From assembly GCF_014646815.1 (NCBI RefSeq), contig NZ_BMNZ01000004.1:271103-335102 (forward strand): DNA of 64,000 nucleotides, read 5' to 3'. Positions 34,014 through 41,285 of this stretch are shown here, piece after piece. Position 1 is the first letter of the stretch. The number at the start of each line of letters is the position of its first letter. Under the pieces are notes generated by a model. It saw only the letters and a program-made list of their open reading frames with translations. It was not told the origin of the DNA and ran no database searches. The position numbers were made by a program, and so were the translations under genes. Source of the stretch: Terrabacter tumescens (GTDB lineage: Bacteria; Actinomycetota; Actinomycetes; Actinomycetales; Dermatophilaceae).

Positions 34014-34019
34014 TAGTGT
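34014..34019 (+). promoter_or_regulatory. -10 box of pdxH
   Basis: TAGTGT ends 6 nt before ATG 34026 with no Shine-Dalgarno sequence, consistent with a leaderless transcript. Confidence 0.45.
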
Positions 34020-34025
34020 GGGGTC

Positions 34026-34742
34026 ATGAACAGCTCACCGCGCGATGCGGCCCCGCAGGGCCTGGCAGCCGTCCGCCGTGTCGACTACTCCGGCGACGGC
34101 CTCGTCGAGTCCGATGTCGCGGCCTCGCCGTACCTCCAGGCCCGGGCGTGGGTCGACGACGCCGTGGCGGCAGCCGAGGAGCGCGACGACGTGCCCGAGC
34201 CGACCGCCATCTCGGTCGCCACCGTCGACGCGACGGGCACGCCCGACGTGCGCACCGTCCTGATGCGCTTCCTCGACGAGCGCGGACCCGGCTTCGTCAC
34301 CAACCTCGACTCGGCCAAGAGCGAGCACCTCAAGGCCAACCCGCGCGTCGCGGCGGCCCTGACGTGGCCCTCGCTCTACCGCGCGATCCGCTTCCGGGGG
34401 AGTGCGGAGCTCGTCGGGCGCGACGAGGTCGAGGCCTACTTCGACTCGCGCCCCTACGGCTCGAGGCTGTCGGCGTGGGCGTCGGACCAGTCGCGTCCGG
34501 CGGAGGACCGGCACCAGCTCGAACGCAAGTGGCAGGAGGTCCTGGAGCGCTTCCCCGACACGGGCAGCGACCACGACGTGCCGGTGCCGGACTTCTGGGG
34601 CGGGTGGCGCATCGTGTGCGACGAGGTGGAGTTCTGGGCGGGGCGGCGCAACCGGCTGCACGACCGGATCGTCTTCCGTCGCACGGGCGACGGCGACCTC
34701 GCCGACGCGGCCTCGTGGACGAGGCTGCGCCTCCAGCCCTGA
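34026..34742 (+). CDS. pdxH: Pyridoxamine 5'-phosphate oxidase
   Basis: A 238-residue FMN-dependent oxidase converting pyridoxine and pyridoxamine 5'-phosphates to PLP. Landmarks are the N-terminal RVDYSGDGL, the FMN-binding RTVLMRFLDERGPGFVTNLDSAK, SRQS-like DSRPYGSRLSAWASDQSRP, and the C-terminal FWAGRRNRLHDRIVFRR. The length and motifs are complete. A 70-bp palindromic cluster and a terminator hairpin follow the gene. Confidence 0.95.
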   Translation: MNSSPRDAAPQGLAAVRRVDYSGDGLVESDVAASPYLQARAWVDDAVAAAEERDDVPEPTAISVATVDATGTPDVRTVLMRFLDERGPGFVTNLDSAKSEHLKANPRVAAALTWPSLYRAIRFRGSAELVGRDEVEAYFDSRPYGSRLSAWASDQSRPAEDRHQLERKWQEVLERFPDTGSDHDVPVPDFWGGWRIVCDEVEFWAGRRNRLHDRIVFRRTGDGDLADAASWTRLRLQP

Positions 34743-34779
34743 CCCCACCGACGTCCCGCCGCCCACCGACCTCCCGCAC

Positions 34780-34845
34780 CGAACGCAGCGTTCGGTCGCG
34801 AACTCACTGTTCGAACACTGAGTTCGGCATCGAACGCTGCGTTCG
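34780..34845. repeat. Four CGAAC-N5-GTTCG palindromes in one large inverted repeat
   Basis: The motif CGAAC-N5-GTTCG occurs at 34780-34794, 34799-34813, 34812-34826 and 34831-34845. The outer two have mutually complementary centres (GCAGC, GCTGC) and the inner two nearly so (TCACT, ACTGA), so the whole block folds as one imperfect hairpin of about 35-bp arms. It could be a multi-site operator, a REP-like element or a large terminator. Confidence 0.75.
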
Positions 34846-34882
34846 GTCGAAGAGGTGGGGAGGGGAGGGGCTGGACATGGAA

Positions 34883-34912
34883 CAGGGCAGCCCGACGAGT
34901 CGGACTGCCCTG
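34883..34912. terminator. Hairpin terminator after pdxH
   Basis: CAGGGCAGCCCG (34883-34894) pairs with CGGACTGCCCTG (34901-34912) with a single mismatch and a short loop. It lies 140 bp after the pdxH stop and can also serve the opposing gene that ends at 35075. Confidence 0.7.
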
Positions 34913-35074
34913 CTTCATCCATGGGTATGGATGGGGACGCGGCTATCGCGTGGCCACCTCACACGCTCCGGAAGAAATCACTTCTCGGATCACCTCCCTT
35001 CGGTTTCGATGTCTCGACCTTAGGTCGGGTCCGCGAGGGCGGCAAGAGCTTTATCGAGGGCTGCCCGCGGACCG

Positions 35075-36337
35075 TCAGACGCCGGGCTCGGGGTCCGGCG
35101 CGACCGCCGCCGGCGCGCTGGGGCGCAGGCCGACCGGGCCCGAGCCACCACCGGTCGGCGGCAGGGGCGGCGCGGCCGGCGGCCAGTAGGGCAGCGTCGC
35201 GACGGACGGCTCCGACGGCTCGGACGTCGCGTCCGCGGTCGAGGCCGGCGGCTCCGCCACGTCCCGGGACTCCGCGTCCTCGGGCTGCGACCCGGCGGCA
35301 GCGCTCGTCGACCCGTAGAGACGACCCGCCCCGACGAGCATGGCCAGCAGCACCGGGAGCTCGAGGTAGGCCGCGTAGCTGGAGAGGGCGGCATACAACG
35401 TCGTGGCCCGGGCGTAGTCGACGCCGAAGAGCACGGCGAAGAGGGCGGCGGCGACGAAGCCGACGGCCCATAGCCGCGGGCCGGTCACCCACGGCACCCG
35501 CGCCTCGAAGGCCGCGGACGCGTCCGGGGCGATGCGTGGCATGAGCGCCACCCAGACCACGTAGTGCATCGTCTGCATGAAGGCGAGGACCGTGAGCAGC
35601 CGCACCCCGATGACGGTCGCGGCCGTTCCCGGCAGCGCGCCCGAGGCAAGGACCGCGTGGCCGTCACCGACGACGCTGCGCACGATGCCCGGGTCGGCGC
35701 TCAGCGACCCGTCGAACAGACCCGTGAGGATGACGGCCGGGACCACCACGACCCAGAGCAGCTGCACGGCTCGGAAGGCCCGGCGTCCGCGTTGCGAGGT
35801 GATGCGCCGCGACCACTCCCAGAGGAAGAAGAGCGGCACCACGTGGTGCAGGTGGACCAGCACGACGAGGTGGTAGGCCGGGAAGGCCAGCGACACGGCT
35901 GCCGCCACCCCGATCAGCGCCCACGCGACCACCCGCCGGCGGCCCTCGAGCACGTGGTGCGCCGCGGCTGCGAGCACGGCGTAGCCCAGGGCGATCTCGC
36001 CCAGCTGGGCGGGACGACCGATGACGGGCGCGAGCAGACGGAAGGCCACGATCCCGGTGACGAGCACGACGAGGAGGTCGACGAAGGGACGGGCCAGCAG
36101 GCCCCCGAACCGCCCCACGACGTAGCGGATCTCGAGGAGGTTGTGCAGCACCCCGAAGAGGATGAGGCCGATCACGGCCGTCGCGACGGGGGAGCGGAGC
36201 GTGACGGCGAGCGAGGCGGCCACGGCGCCGAGCACGAGCAGCGTCAGGGTGCGCGAGCGCGGCACCGCACTCGCGGCGCTCGACTCCTCGGCTTCGGCCA
36301 CGCGCCCATGGTTTCGTCGGCTGGTCGGCGCGGCCAC
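35075..36337 (-). CDS. Histidine-rich polytopic membrane protein, unknown
   Basis: A 420-residue protein with about 8-9 membrane helices (about 28-340) and a 75-residue Pro/Glu/Ser tail. His residues recur inside or at the edge of helices: VLHNLLEIRY, AAAAHHVLEG, AYHLVVLVHLHHVVPLFFLWEW and MQTMHYVVWV. This pattern suggests metal or haem binding and loosely recalls membrane di-iron or Brp/Blh-type enzymes, but no family signature is complete. The start is uncertain between GTG 36337 and GTG 36301. It is divergent from an MFS gene. Confidence 0.8.
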   Translation of the reverse strand: MAAPTSRRNHGRVAEAEESSAASAVPRSRTLTLLVLGAVAASLAVTLRSPVATAVIGLILFGVLHNLLEIRYVVGRFGGLLARPFVDLLVVLVTGIVAFRLLAPVIGRPAQLGEIALGYAVLAAAAHHVLEGRRRVVAWALIGVAAAVSLAFPAYHLVVLVHLHHVVPLFFLWEWSRRITSQRGRRAFRAVQLLWVVVVPAVILTGLFDGSLSADPGIVRSVVGDGHAVLASGALPGTAATVIGVRLLTVLAFMQTMHYVVWVALMPRIAPDASAAFEARVPWVTGPRLWAVGFVAAALFAVLFGVDYARATTLYAALSSYAAYLELPVLLAMLVGAGRLYGSTSAAAGSQPEDAESRDVAEPPASTADATSEPSEPSVATLPYWPPAAPPLPPTGGGSGPVGLRPSAPAAVAPDPEPGV

Positions 36338-36354
36338 CTGAGTAACCCGATCGT

Positions 36355-36360
36355 TAGGGT
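36355..36360 (+). promoter_or_regulatory. -10 box of MFS gene
   Basis: TAGGGT ends 8 nt before GTG 36369; there is no ribosome-binding site. Confidence 0.4.
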
Positions 36361-36368
36361 CCTGTGGC

Positions 36369-37619
36369 GTGACCGAGATTCAGGGGGACGGCGCAGACGG
36401 GGCCGCCGGGCGGAGCGGCAGCCTGCGGGCGATCGCCCTGTCGGCGTACGGCCCCACGCTGCTCGGCTCGACGGGCGCCGGAGCGGTGTCCCCGATCGTG
36501 GCCGTCTCGGCGCGCGAGCTCGGTGCGTCGGTGGGGGTGGCCGCGCTGCTCGTCGCGATGATGGGCGTCGGTCAGCTGCTCGGTGACCTGCCGTCGGGGG
36601 CGCTCGCCGCCCGCATCGGTGAGCGTCGGGCTCTCCTCGTCGCCGCCGTCGTCGAGGCGGTCGGGATGCTCGTCTCGGCGCTCGCCGGTGGTCTCGTCAT
36701 GCTCTTCGTCGGCGTCCTCGTCATCGGCCTCGCCGGCTCCCTCTTCGGGCTGGCGCGGCAGGCCTACCTCACCGAGGCCGTGCCGGTCGCGATGCGCGCG
36801 CGGGCCCTGTCCACACTCGGCGGGGTCCACCGCATCGGCTACTTCCTCGGCCCGTTCATCGGGTCGCTCGTCATCGTGCGGTGGGGCACGGAGTCCGCGT
36901 ATGCCGTGGGCGGGGTCGCGAGCATCGCCGCCTTCGTCCTCGTCCTCCTCGCACCCGACATCACGGGATCGGCCCACCGTGTCGCGGGTGGTGGCCCCCC
37001 ACGCAGCGTCGCGTCCGTGCTGCTGCAGCACCGGCACGTGCTGCTGACGCTGGGCACGGGCGCGATGTGCGTGGCGGGGGCCCGCGCCATCCGCGAGGCG
37101 CTCGTCCCGCTCTGGGCCGAGTCGGTCGGCTTCTCGCCGGCGCAGACCTCGCTCGTCTTTGGCGTGGCGGGCGCCATCGACATGCTGCTCTTCTACCCCT
37201 CGGGGTGGCTGATGGACCGCTACGGCCGCGTGGCCGCCGCCGTCCCGAGCATGCTCGTGCTCGGACTCGGCATGGCGCTCATGCCTCTTGCGACGAGTCT
37301 CGTCGCCGTGACGGCCGCAGCGACCGTGCTGGGGATCGGCAACGGGCTCGGCGCAGGCCTCATCATGACGCTCGGGGCGGACGCGTCGCCGGCCGACGGC
37401 CGCGCCCAGTTCCTCGGCGGCTGGCGCCTCTGCGCCGACCTGGGAAGGGCCGCGGGCCCGCTGGCGTTGTCAGGGCTGAGCGCCATCATGTCCCTCGGCG
37501 CCTCCGCCGTCGTGCTCGGCGTGGGCGCCGTCGTCGGGGCGGGGTGGCTGCGCATCTGGGTGCCTCGGCACGACCCGACCCGGGTCGGCGACCGCGGTGC
37601 TGCGACGAGCGGTCCCTGA
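36369..37619 (+). CDS. MFS transporter
   Basis: A 416-residue, 12-helix major facilitator. The helix 2-3 loop reads GDLPSGALAARIGERRALL (about 73-91), a good match to the MFS signature G-x3-D-R-x-G-R-R. The second half repeats it as PSGWLMDRYGRVAAA. It resembles drug or metabolite efflux proteins; substrate unknown. It starts at GTG 36369 and ends 23 bp before ideR, so the two may be co-transcribed, although ideR has its own ribosome site. Confidence 0.88.
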   Translation: MTEIQGDGADGAAGRSGSLRAIALSAYGPTLLGSTGAGAVSPIVAVSARELGASVGVAALLVAMMGVGQLLGDLPSGALAARIGERRALLVAAVVEAVGMLVSALAGGLVMLFVGVLVIGLAGSLFGLARQAYLTEAVPVAMRARALSTLGGVHRIGYFLGPFIGSLVIVRWGTESAYAVGGVASIAAFVLVLLAPDITGSAHRVAGGGPPRSVASVLLQHRHVLLTLGTGAMCVAGARAIREALVPLWAESVGFSPAQTSLVFGVAGAIDMLLFYPSGWLMDRYGRVAAAVPSMLVLGLGMALMPLATSLVAVTAAATVLGIGNGLGAGLIMTLGADASPADGRAQFLGGWRLCADLGRAAGPLALSGLSAIMSLGASAVVLGVGAVVGAGWLRIWVPRHDPTRVGDRGAATSGP

Positions 37620-37642
37620 GCGCTCTCCGACTCTGAGAAGGT

Positions 37643-38344
37643 ATGACCGTGACGGACCTGATCGACACCACCGAGATGTACCTGCGCACCATCTTCGAGC
37701 TCGAGGAGGAGGGCATCGTCCCCCTGCGTGCGCGCATCGCCGAGCGTCTCGGCCACTCCGGTCCCACGGTGTCGCAGACGGTGGCCCGCATGGAGCGCGA
37801 CGGGCTCGTCGCCGTGTCGGGCGACCGGCACCTCGAGCTGTCCGACCACGGCCGGCTGCTGGCCACCCGCGTCATGCGCAAGCACCGGCTCGCCGAGCGG
37901 CTGCTCGTCGACGTCATCGGCCTGGAGTGGGAGTACGCCCACGACGAGGCCTGTCGCTGGGAGCACGTCATGTCCGAGAAGGTCGAGCGCAAGATCCTCG
38001 GACTCATCGGCGAGGGTCTCGAGTCGCCCTACGGCAACCCGATCCCGGGGCTCGACGAGCTCGGCGTGCGCCAGGACGAGGACTTCCTCACCGGTCTCAG
38101 CACGCTGACCGCGGCGGTCAAGGACGCCCCGGCCATCGTGACGATCCGCCGCATCGGCGAGCCCGTGCAGGTCGACCCCGAGGCGCTCGCGCTGCTGACG
38201 AGCGCCGGCGTCGTGCCCGGTGCCCGTGTCGAGGTCGTGCGTGACGGGGGCCGCGTCGTGGCCGTCCGTGAGGGCAGCGAGCCCTCGACGGGAGTGTCGC
38301 TGCCCGACGACGTCGCCGTCCACGTCTTCTGCCAGGCCGCCTGA
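37643..38344 (+). CDS. ideR: Iron-dependent repressor IdeR/DtxR
   Basis: A 233-residue metal-activated repressor of iron uptake and related genes. The N-terminal winged helix carries LGHSGPTVSQTVARMERDG. Metal ligands are conserved: Met in TTEMYLR, the KHRLAERLL and AHDEACRWEHVM motifs supply His, Glu and Cys of both sites. A C-terminal SH3-like domain (about 150-230) is present, so this is the long IdeR form and not MntR. ATG 37643 has a GAGAAGG site. A candidate target, the marR-MFS promoter, lies in this window. Confidence 0.95.
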   Translation: MTVTDLIDTTEMYLRTIFELEEEGIVPLRARIAERLGHSGPTVSQTVARMERDGLVAVSGDRHLELSDHGRLLATRVMRKHRLAERLLVDVIGLEWEYAHDEACRWEHVMSEKVERKILGLIGEGLESPYGNPIPGLDELGVRQDEDFLTGLSTLTAAVKDAPAIVTIRRIGEPVQVDPEALALLTSAGVVPGARVEVVRDGGRVVAVREGSEPSTGVSLPDDVAVHVFCQAA

Positions 38345-38390
38345 CGCCGGTCGGTGCTGCCGTTCCCCACTGTTTCGCGGGTCGGTCTGT

Positions 38391-38404
38391 GGGGGTTTGC
38401 CCCC
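38391..38404 (+). terminator. Small GC hairpin after ideR
   Basis: GGGGG-TTTG-CCCCC lies 47 bp after the ideR stop. It is short for a terminator but is the only candidate before the next promoter. Confidence 0.35.
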
Positions 38405-38496
38405 TGCTGCCGGACCCTTTTGTCAGTCCTTGCCACAGCGCGCCACGAGCCCGTCGAGAGCCTCGGAAAAATTCTTTGACGAGTGGGAACTCGGAG

Positions 38497-38525
38497 GTGA
38501 CAAGGGTGGGCCTCTTGGGTACGGT
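38497..38525 (+). promoter_or_regulatory. Promoter of the riboswitch-NlpC/P60 unit
   Basis: GTGACA (38497-38502) and TACGGT (38520-38525) are spaced by 17 bp, a good vegetative sigma arrangement. It would place the transcript start near 38532, just before the riboswitch. Confidence 0.6.
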
Positions 38526-38569
38526 TGGCCCCACTTGCTCTCCCCGTCGAGTGAGTGCCGTGGGTCGAA

Positions 38570-38757
38570 CCGCCTAGTCCTGCCATCGACCCGAGGCTCA
38601 GCACGAACCGCATGGCAGGAGCGGGGGAACCACTTTCTCCGGACGTCGAGAGACGCCCTCGGGGTGAAGCCCTCCGTGGACCGAACCTGGTCCGAGCGAA
38701 GGCCGGGCAGCACCTCCAGCCCGAACCCGACAGCTCACCTCGTAGGCGTCGAGAGGT
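38570..38757 (+). ncRNA. c-di-AMP riboswitch (ydaO/yuaA type)
   Basis: The leader of the NlpC/P60 gene has the aptamer landmarks in order: GGCAGGAGCGGGGGAACCAC (about 38611-38630), GGGGTGAAGCC (about 38660), GGCCGGGCAGCACC (about 38701), and the highly characteristic CCCGAACCCGACAGCTCACC followed by TCGTAGGCGTCGAGAGG ending at about 38757. In actinobacteria this riboswitch senses cyclic di-AMP and turns down wall hydrolase and Rpf genes. Boundaries are approximate. Confidence 0.85.
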
Positions 38758-38762
38758 CAACC

Positions 38763-39536
38763 GTGGCTCAGAACGTTCCCGGGCGCCACCGCGCCCCCGG
38801 TCGATTCAACGCGATCGCAGAGCTCAAGACGATCGCCAAGGAGTCTGCTCAGCCCGCCGTGAAGGGTGCCGCTATCGTGGCCGCCTCGGGTGGCCTCGTC
38901 GCCTCGTTCGCCGGCACGGCGAACGCCGCCGACGGTTCGAGCAGCGCCGTCGCCGCCCCCGCAGCCGTCGGCCCCGCCGTCGGCACGCTCAAGGCCGGCA
39001 ACGCCCTCTCCGCCATCGGCTTCGCCAAGCCCGCGCTCAAGCAGGCCAACGTCAAGCCGGTCGTCATCGAGGACATCCAGGTCAAGACGGCTCGCGCCGA
39101 GAAGAAGGCCGCTGCCAAGGCAGCCGCCGAGCGTCAGGCCGCGACCGAGCGCACCTCGCGGTCGGCCACGCGTGTCGCCCTCAACGCGCCCGCACCGGCG
39201 CCGACCGCCAGCGGCATCGTCGGCATCGCGCAGTCCTTCTTCGGCGTCCCGTACGTCTACGGCGGCTCGACGCCCTCGGGCTTCGACTGCTCCGGCTTCA
39301 CCTCCTACGTCTACCGCCAGGCCGGGATCTCGATCCCGCGCACGGCGTCGGCGCAGCAGGCCGCCGCGACGCGCGTCAGCAACCCGAGCCCCGGAGACCT
39401 CGTCTTCTTCGGCTCGCCGGCCTACCACGTGGGCATCTACGTCAGCCCCGGCCGCATGATCGACGCCCAGCGCCCCGGCACCGTGATCGGCAACCACTCG
39501 ATCTGGACCGCCCCGTCGGGCTACGGCCGCTTCTGA
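38763..39536 (+). CDS. Secreted NlpC/P60 cell-wall hydrolase
   Basis: A 257-residue exported endopeptidase. An N-terminal signal region has a hydrophobic stretch at about 32-58 ending TANA-A. An Ala/Lys-rich coiled-coil-like linker (about 95-135) leads to the NlpC/P60 domain (about 150-257) with the catalytic Cys C176 (FDCSGF) and His H222 (AYHVGIY). It cleaves peptidoglycan stem peptides during growth or separation. It starts at GTG 38763, right after the c-di-AMP riboswitch, so expression is tied to that second messenger. Confidence 0.94.
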   Translation: MAQNVPGRHRAPGRFNAIAELKTIAKESAQPAVKGAAIVAASGGLVASFAGTANAADGSSSAVAAPAAVGPAVGTLKAGNALSAIGFAKPALKQANVKPVVIEDIQVKTARAEKKAAAKAAAERQAATERTSRSATRVALNAPAPAPTASGIVGIAQSFFGVPYVYGGSTPSGFDCSGFTSYVYRQAGISIPRTASAQQAAATRVSNPSPGDLVFFGSPAYHVGIYVSPGRMIDAQRPGTVIGNHSIWTAPSGYGRF

Positions 39537-39559
39537 GCCGCACCTCCTGCTTCGTCGCT

Positions 39560-39588
39560 GCGCCCCCACCGGTCACCGGTGGGGGCGC
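39560..39588 (+). terminator. Hairpin terminator after NlpC/P60 gene
   Basis: A 14-bp perfect stem (39560-39573 with 39575-39588) lies 24 bp after the stop codon. Confidence 0.85.
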
Positions 39589-39620
39589 AGTGCTTTCCGG
39601 GCCCGTGGTTGACTGAGGTG

Positions 39621-40304
39621 ATGACCGACCAGCCTGCCGCCGAGTCCACGACCCTCATCGAGCTCGACCTCTGGAGCGACTTGGTCTGCCCCTACTCGTG
39701 GGTGGCCAAGCGGCGTGTCGAGGCCGCCGTCGCCGCCTTCGAGCGCCCACACGACGTCACCGTGCGGCTGCGGTCGTTCGAGCTCGACCCCGACGTGCCG
39801 GTGGGTGGTGCCGTGCCCGTCAGCGAGCACCTGTCGGTGCGGCACGGGGGCGACGCGGGGGCCGGCCGGCTCATGAACGCCAGGGCGAGCGAGGTCGCTG
39901 AGGCCGACGACCTCGTCTTCGACTGGGACCGCGCCGTGCGCGCCAACACCTTCGACGCCCACCGGCTCTGCGCCCTCGCGGGCGAGATGGGCGGCCCGGC
40001 CCTGCGGTCGGCGGCCGTCGAGCGCTTCCACTCCGCCCACTTCGGTGAGGGGCTGGCCATCGACGACCACGAGGTGCTCCAGCGGCTCTCCGGCGAGTGC
40101 GGGCTCGACGAGCGTCGCGTGTCCTCCGTGCTCGCGTCCGACGAGTACGCCGAGCAGGTGCGGGCCGACGAGCAGCAGGCCCGCTCGATGGGCGTCACGT
40201 CGACGCCCTTCGTCGTCGCCAACGGGTATGCCGCGGTGTCGGGTGCGCGTCCCGTCGAGGACTACCTCGCCCTCCTTCGCGGCGTCGCCACGCAGACCGT
40301 CTGA
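39621..40304 (+). CDS. DsbA-family (FrnE-like) protein
   Basis: A 227-residue thioredoxin-fold protein of the FrnE/2-hydroxychromene-2-carboxylate isomerase-like group. The active-site motif near the N-terminus is CPYS (WSDLVCPYSW), so the second Cys is replaced by Ser, and the cis-Pro loop reads GVTSTPFVVAN. FrnE proteins act in oxidative-stress tolerance or as isomerases. No signal peptide is present, so it is cytoplasmic. ATG 39621 is chosen over the longer frame, which begins in the preceding terminator. Confidence 0.9.
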   Translation: MTDQPAAESTTLIELDLWSDLVCPYSWVAKRRVEAAVAAFERPHDVTVRLRSFELDPDVPVGGAVPVSEHLSVRHGGDAGAGRLMNARASEVAEADDLVFDWDRAVRANTFDAHRLCALAGEMGGPALRSAAVERFHSAHFGEGLAIDDHEVLQRLSGECGLDERRVSSVLASDEYAEQVRADEQQARSMGVTSTPFVVANGYAAVSGARPVEDYLALLRGVATQTV

Positions 40305-40340
40305 GGCGCACCCGCCGGGCCGGACGGCATACGCCCTCGG

Positions 40341-40952
40341 TCAGAACGCCTCGTCGGCGGCCGGACGACCGAACGACACTGCTGCGTCGACCCCGGCCGG
40401 TGCCTCGTCGCGCAGCTGCCGGTCGGGCAGTGCTCCCAGCGCGTCGTTGACCGTCGAGAAGGCACGACGCAGCGCGACGAACGCGGTGATCGCGAAGATC
40501 TGCCGGTCGTCGAAGCCCGCCCGTCGGAGGGGCTCGAGGTCGGCGGCCGTCGTGGCGTTCGGGTCTCGGGCGATCGTCCCTGCCCACCCGGCGAGGGCGG
40601 CGTCGACGGCGTCGAGACCGTCGTCGTCGCCGCGGAGGACGGTCTGCGCGACATCGTCGCCGGCAGCCGTCGCGAGCCGGTTGCCCCACGCCAGCGAGCA
40701 GTACGCGTCGCCGATGGTTCCGGCGGTCGCGGAGATGAGGACCCCGCGCTGGCGGAAGGTGAGGCGGGCCTGCTGGGCCAGGTCGCCGAGCAGCGCGAAG
40801 AGCGCGACCTTCGCGGACGGCGCGTGCGCCCACACGCGCGTGAGGTTCATGACGAAGCCGTGGTCGGCGACGTCACCGTCGAAGAGCGCCTGCACCTCTG
40901 GCGACGGCGGGGGCTCCGCGAGGAAGCCATGACTCGGGTGTGTCGTCGCCAT
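40341..40952 (-). CDS. Carboxymuconolactone decarboxylase/AhpD-like protein
   Basis: A 203-residue all-helical protein of the CMD/AhpD-like superfamily, with LTFRQRGVLISATAGTIGDAYCSLAWG at the position of the usual active site. Only one of the two Cys of the CxxC pair is present (YCSLAWG), so AhpD-type disulfide reduction is unlikely. It lies convergent to the FrnE-like redox gene. Catalytic role unknown. Confidence 0.8.
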   Translation of the reverse strand: MATTHPSHGFLAEPPPSPEVQALFDGDVADHGFVMNLTRVWAHAPSAKVALFALLGDLAQQARLTFRQRGVLISATAGTIGDAYCSLAWGNRLATAAGDDVAQTVLRGDDDGLDAVDAALAGWAGTIARDPNATTAADLEPLRRAGFDDRQIFAITAFVALRRAFSTVNDALGALPDRQLRDEAPAGVDAAVSFGRPAADEAF

Positions 40953-41285
40953 TGCGCAGCTCCCTCGGTGTCAGGGCGTGGTGCTTCATCGTCCCACGGT
41001 GTTCTGGACGTGTCCGGGCTCGTACGGAACGCGACGGGACGCCGTTGCTCGTGGTGGCCGGGACAGAACGGCGCAAAACGCCCAGTGCGGCGCGGACCCT
41101 GCACAGTCGTGGGCATGTCGCGCCGGGATTCGGCTCCCGCGCGGCTTTTCGGGGGAAGGATGCGAGGGTGCGCAGTCGCGCGCTCGGGTGGGGGCCCGGG
41201 TGGAGGCTCGGGTGGAGGCTCGGTGCGGTCGCGCAGCAGTCCAGCGACGGGTCGAGCAGCCGGCGAGGTCGGCAGACCGGGGTGG
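40953..41285. other. Intergenic region with a tandem 12-bp repeat
   Basis: The 333 bp between divergent starts hold no convincing gene; third-position bias is absent. A 12-bp unit GGGTGGAGGCTC is repeated at 41198-41209 and 41210-41221. Possible start codons of the downstream gene occur at 41223, 41286 and 41292. Confidence 0.5.

Larger units (their letters stand above)
34743..35074. other. Intergenic region after pdxH with palindrome cluster and hairpins
   Basis: The 332 bp between convergent genes hold no plausible gene. They contain a 70-bp near-palindrome (34778-34848), a terminator hairpin (34883-34912) and a small CGACCT-T-AGGTCG hairpin (35015-35027). Local GC is lower than in neighbouring genes. 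Confidence 0.7.

Noticed and set aside
34780-34845. LexA/SOS box cluster
   Set aside because: The actinobacterial SOS box has CGAAC-N4-GTTCG; all four motifs here have five central bases, and no damage-response gene is adjacent.
41198-41221. Tandem GGGTGGAGGCTC repeats as a regulatory array
   Set aside because: Only two copies, and each contains GGAGG that may merely be an opportunistic ribosome-site-like sequence; not enough to claim an array.
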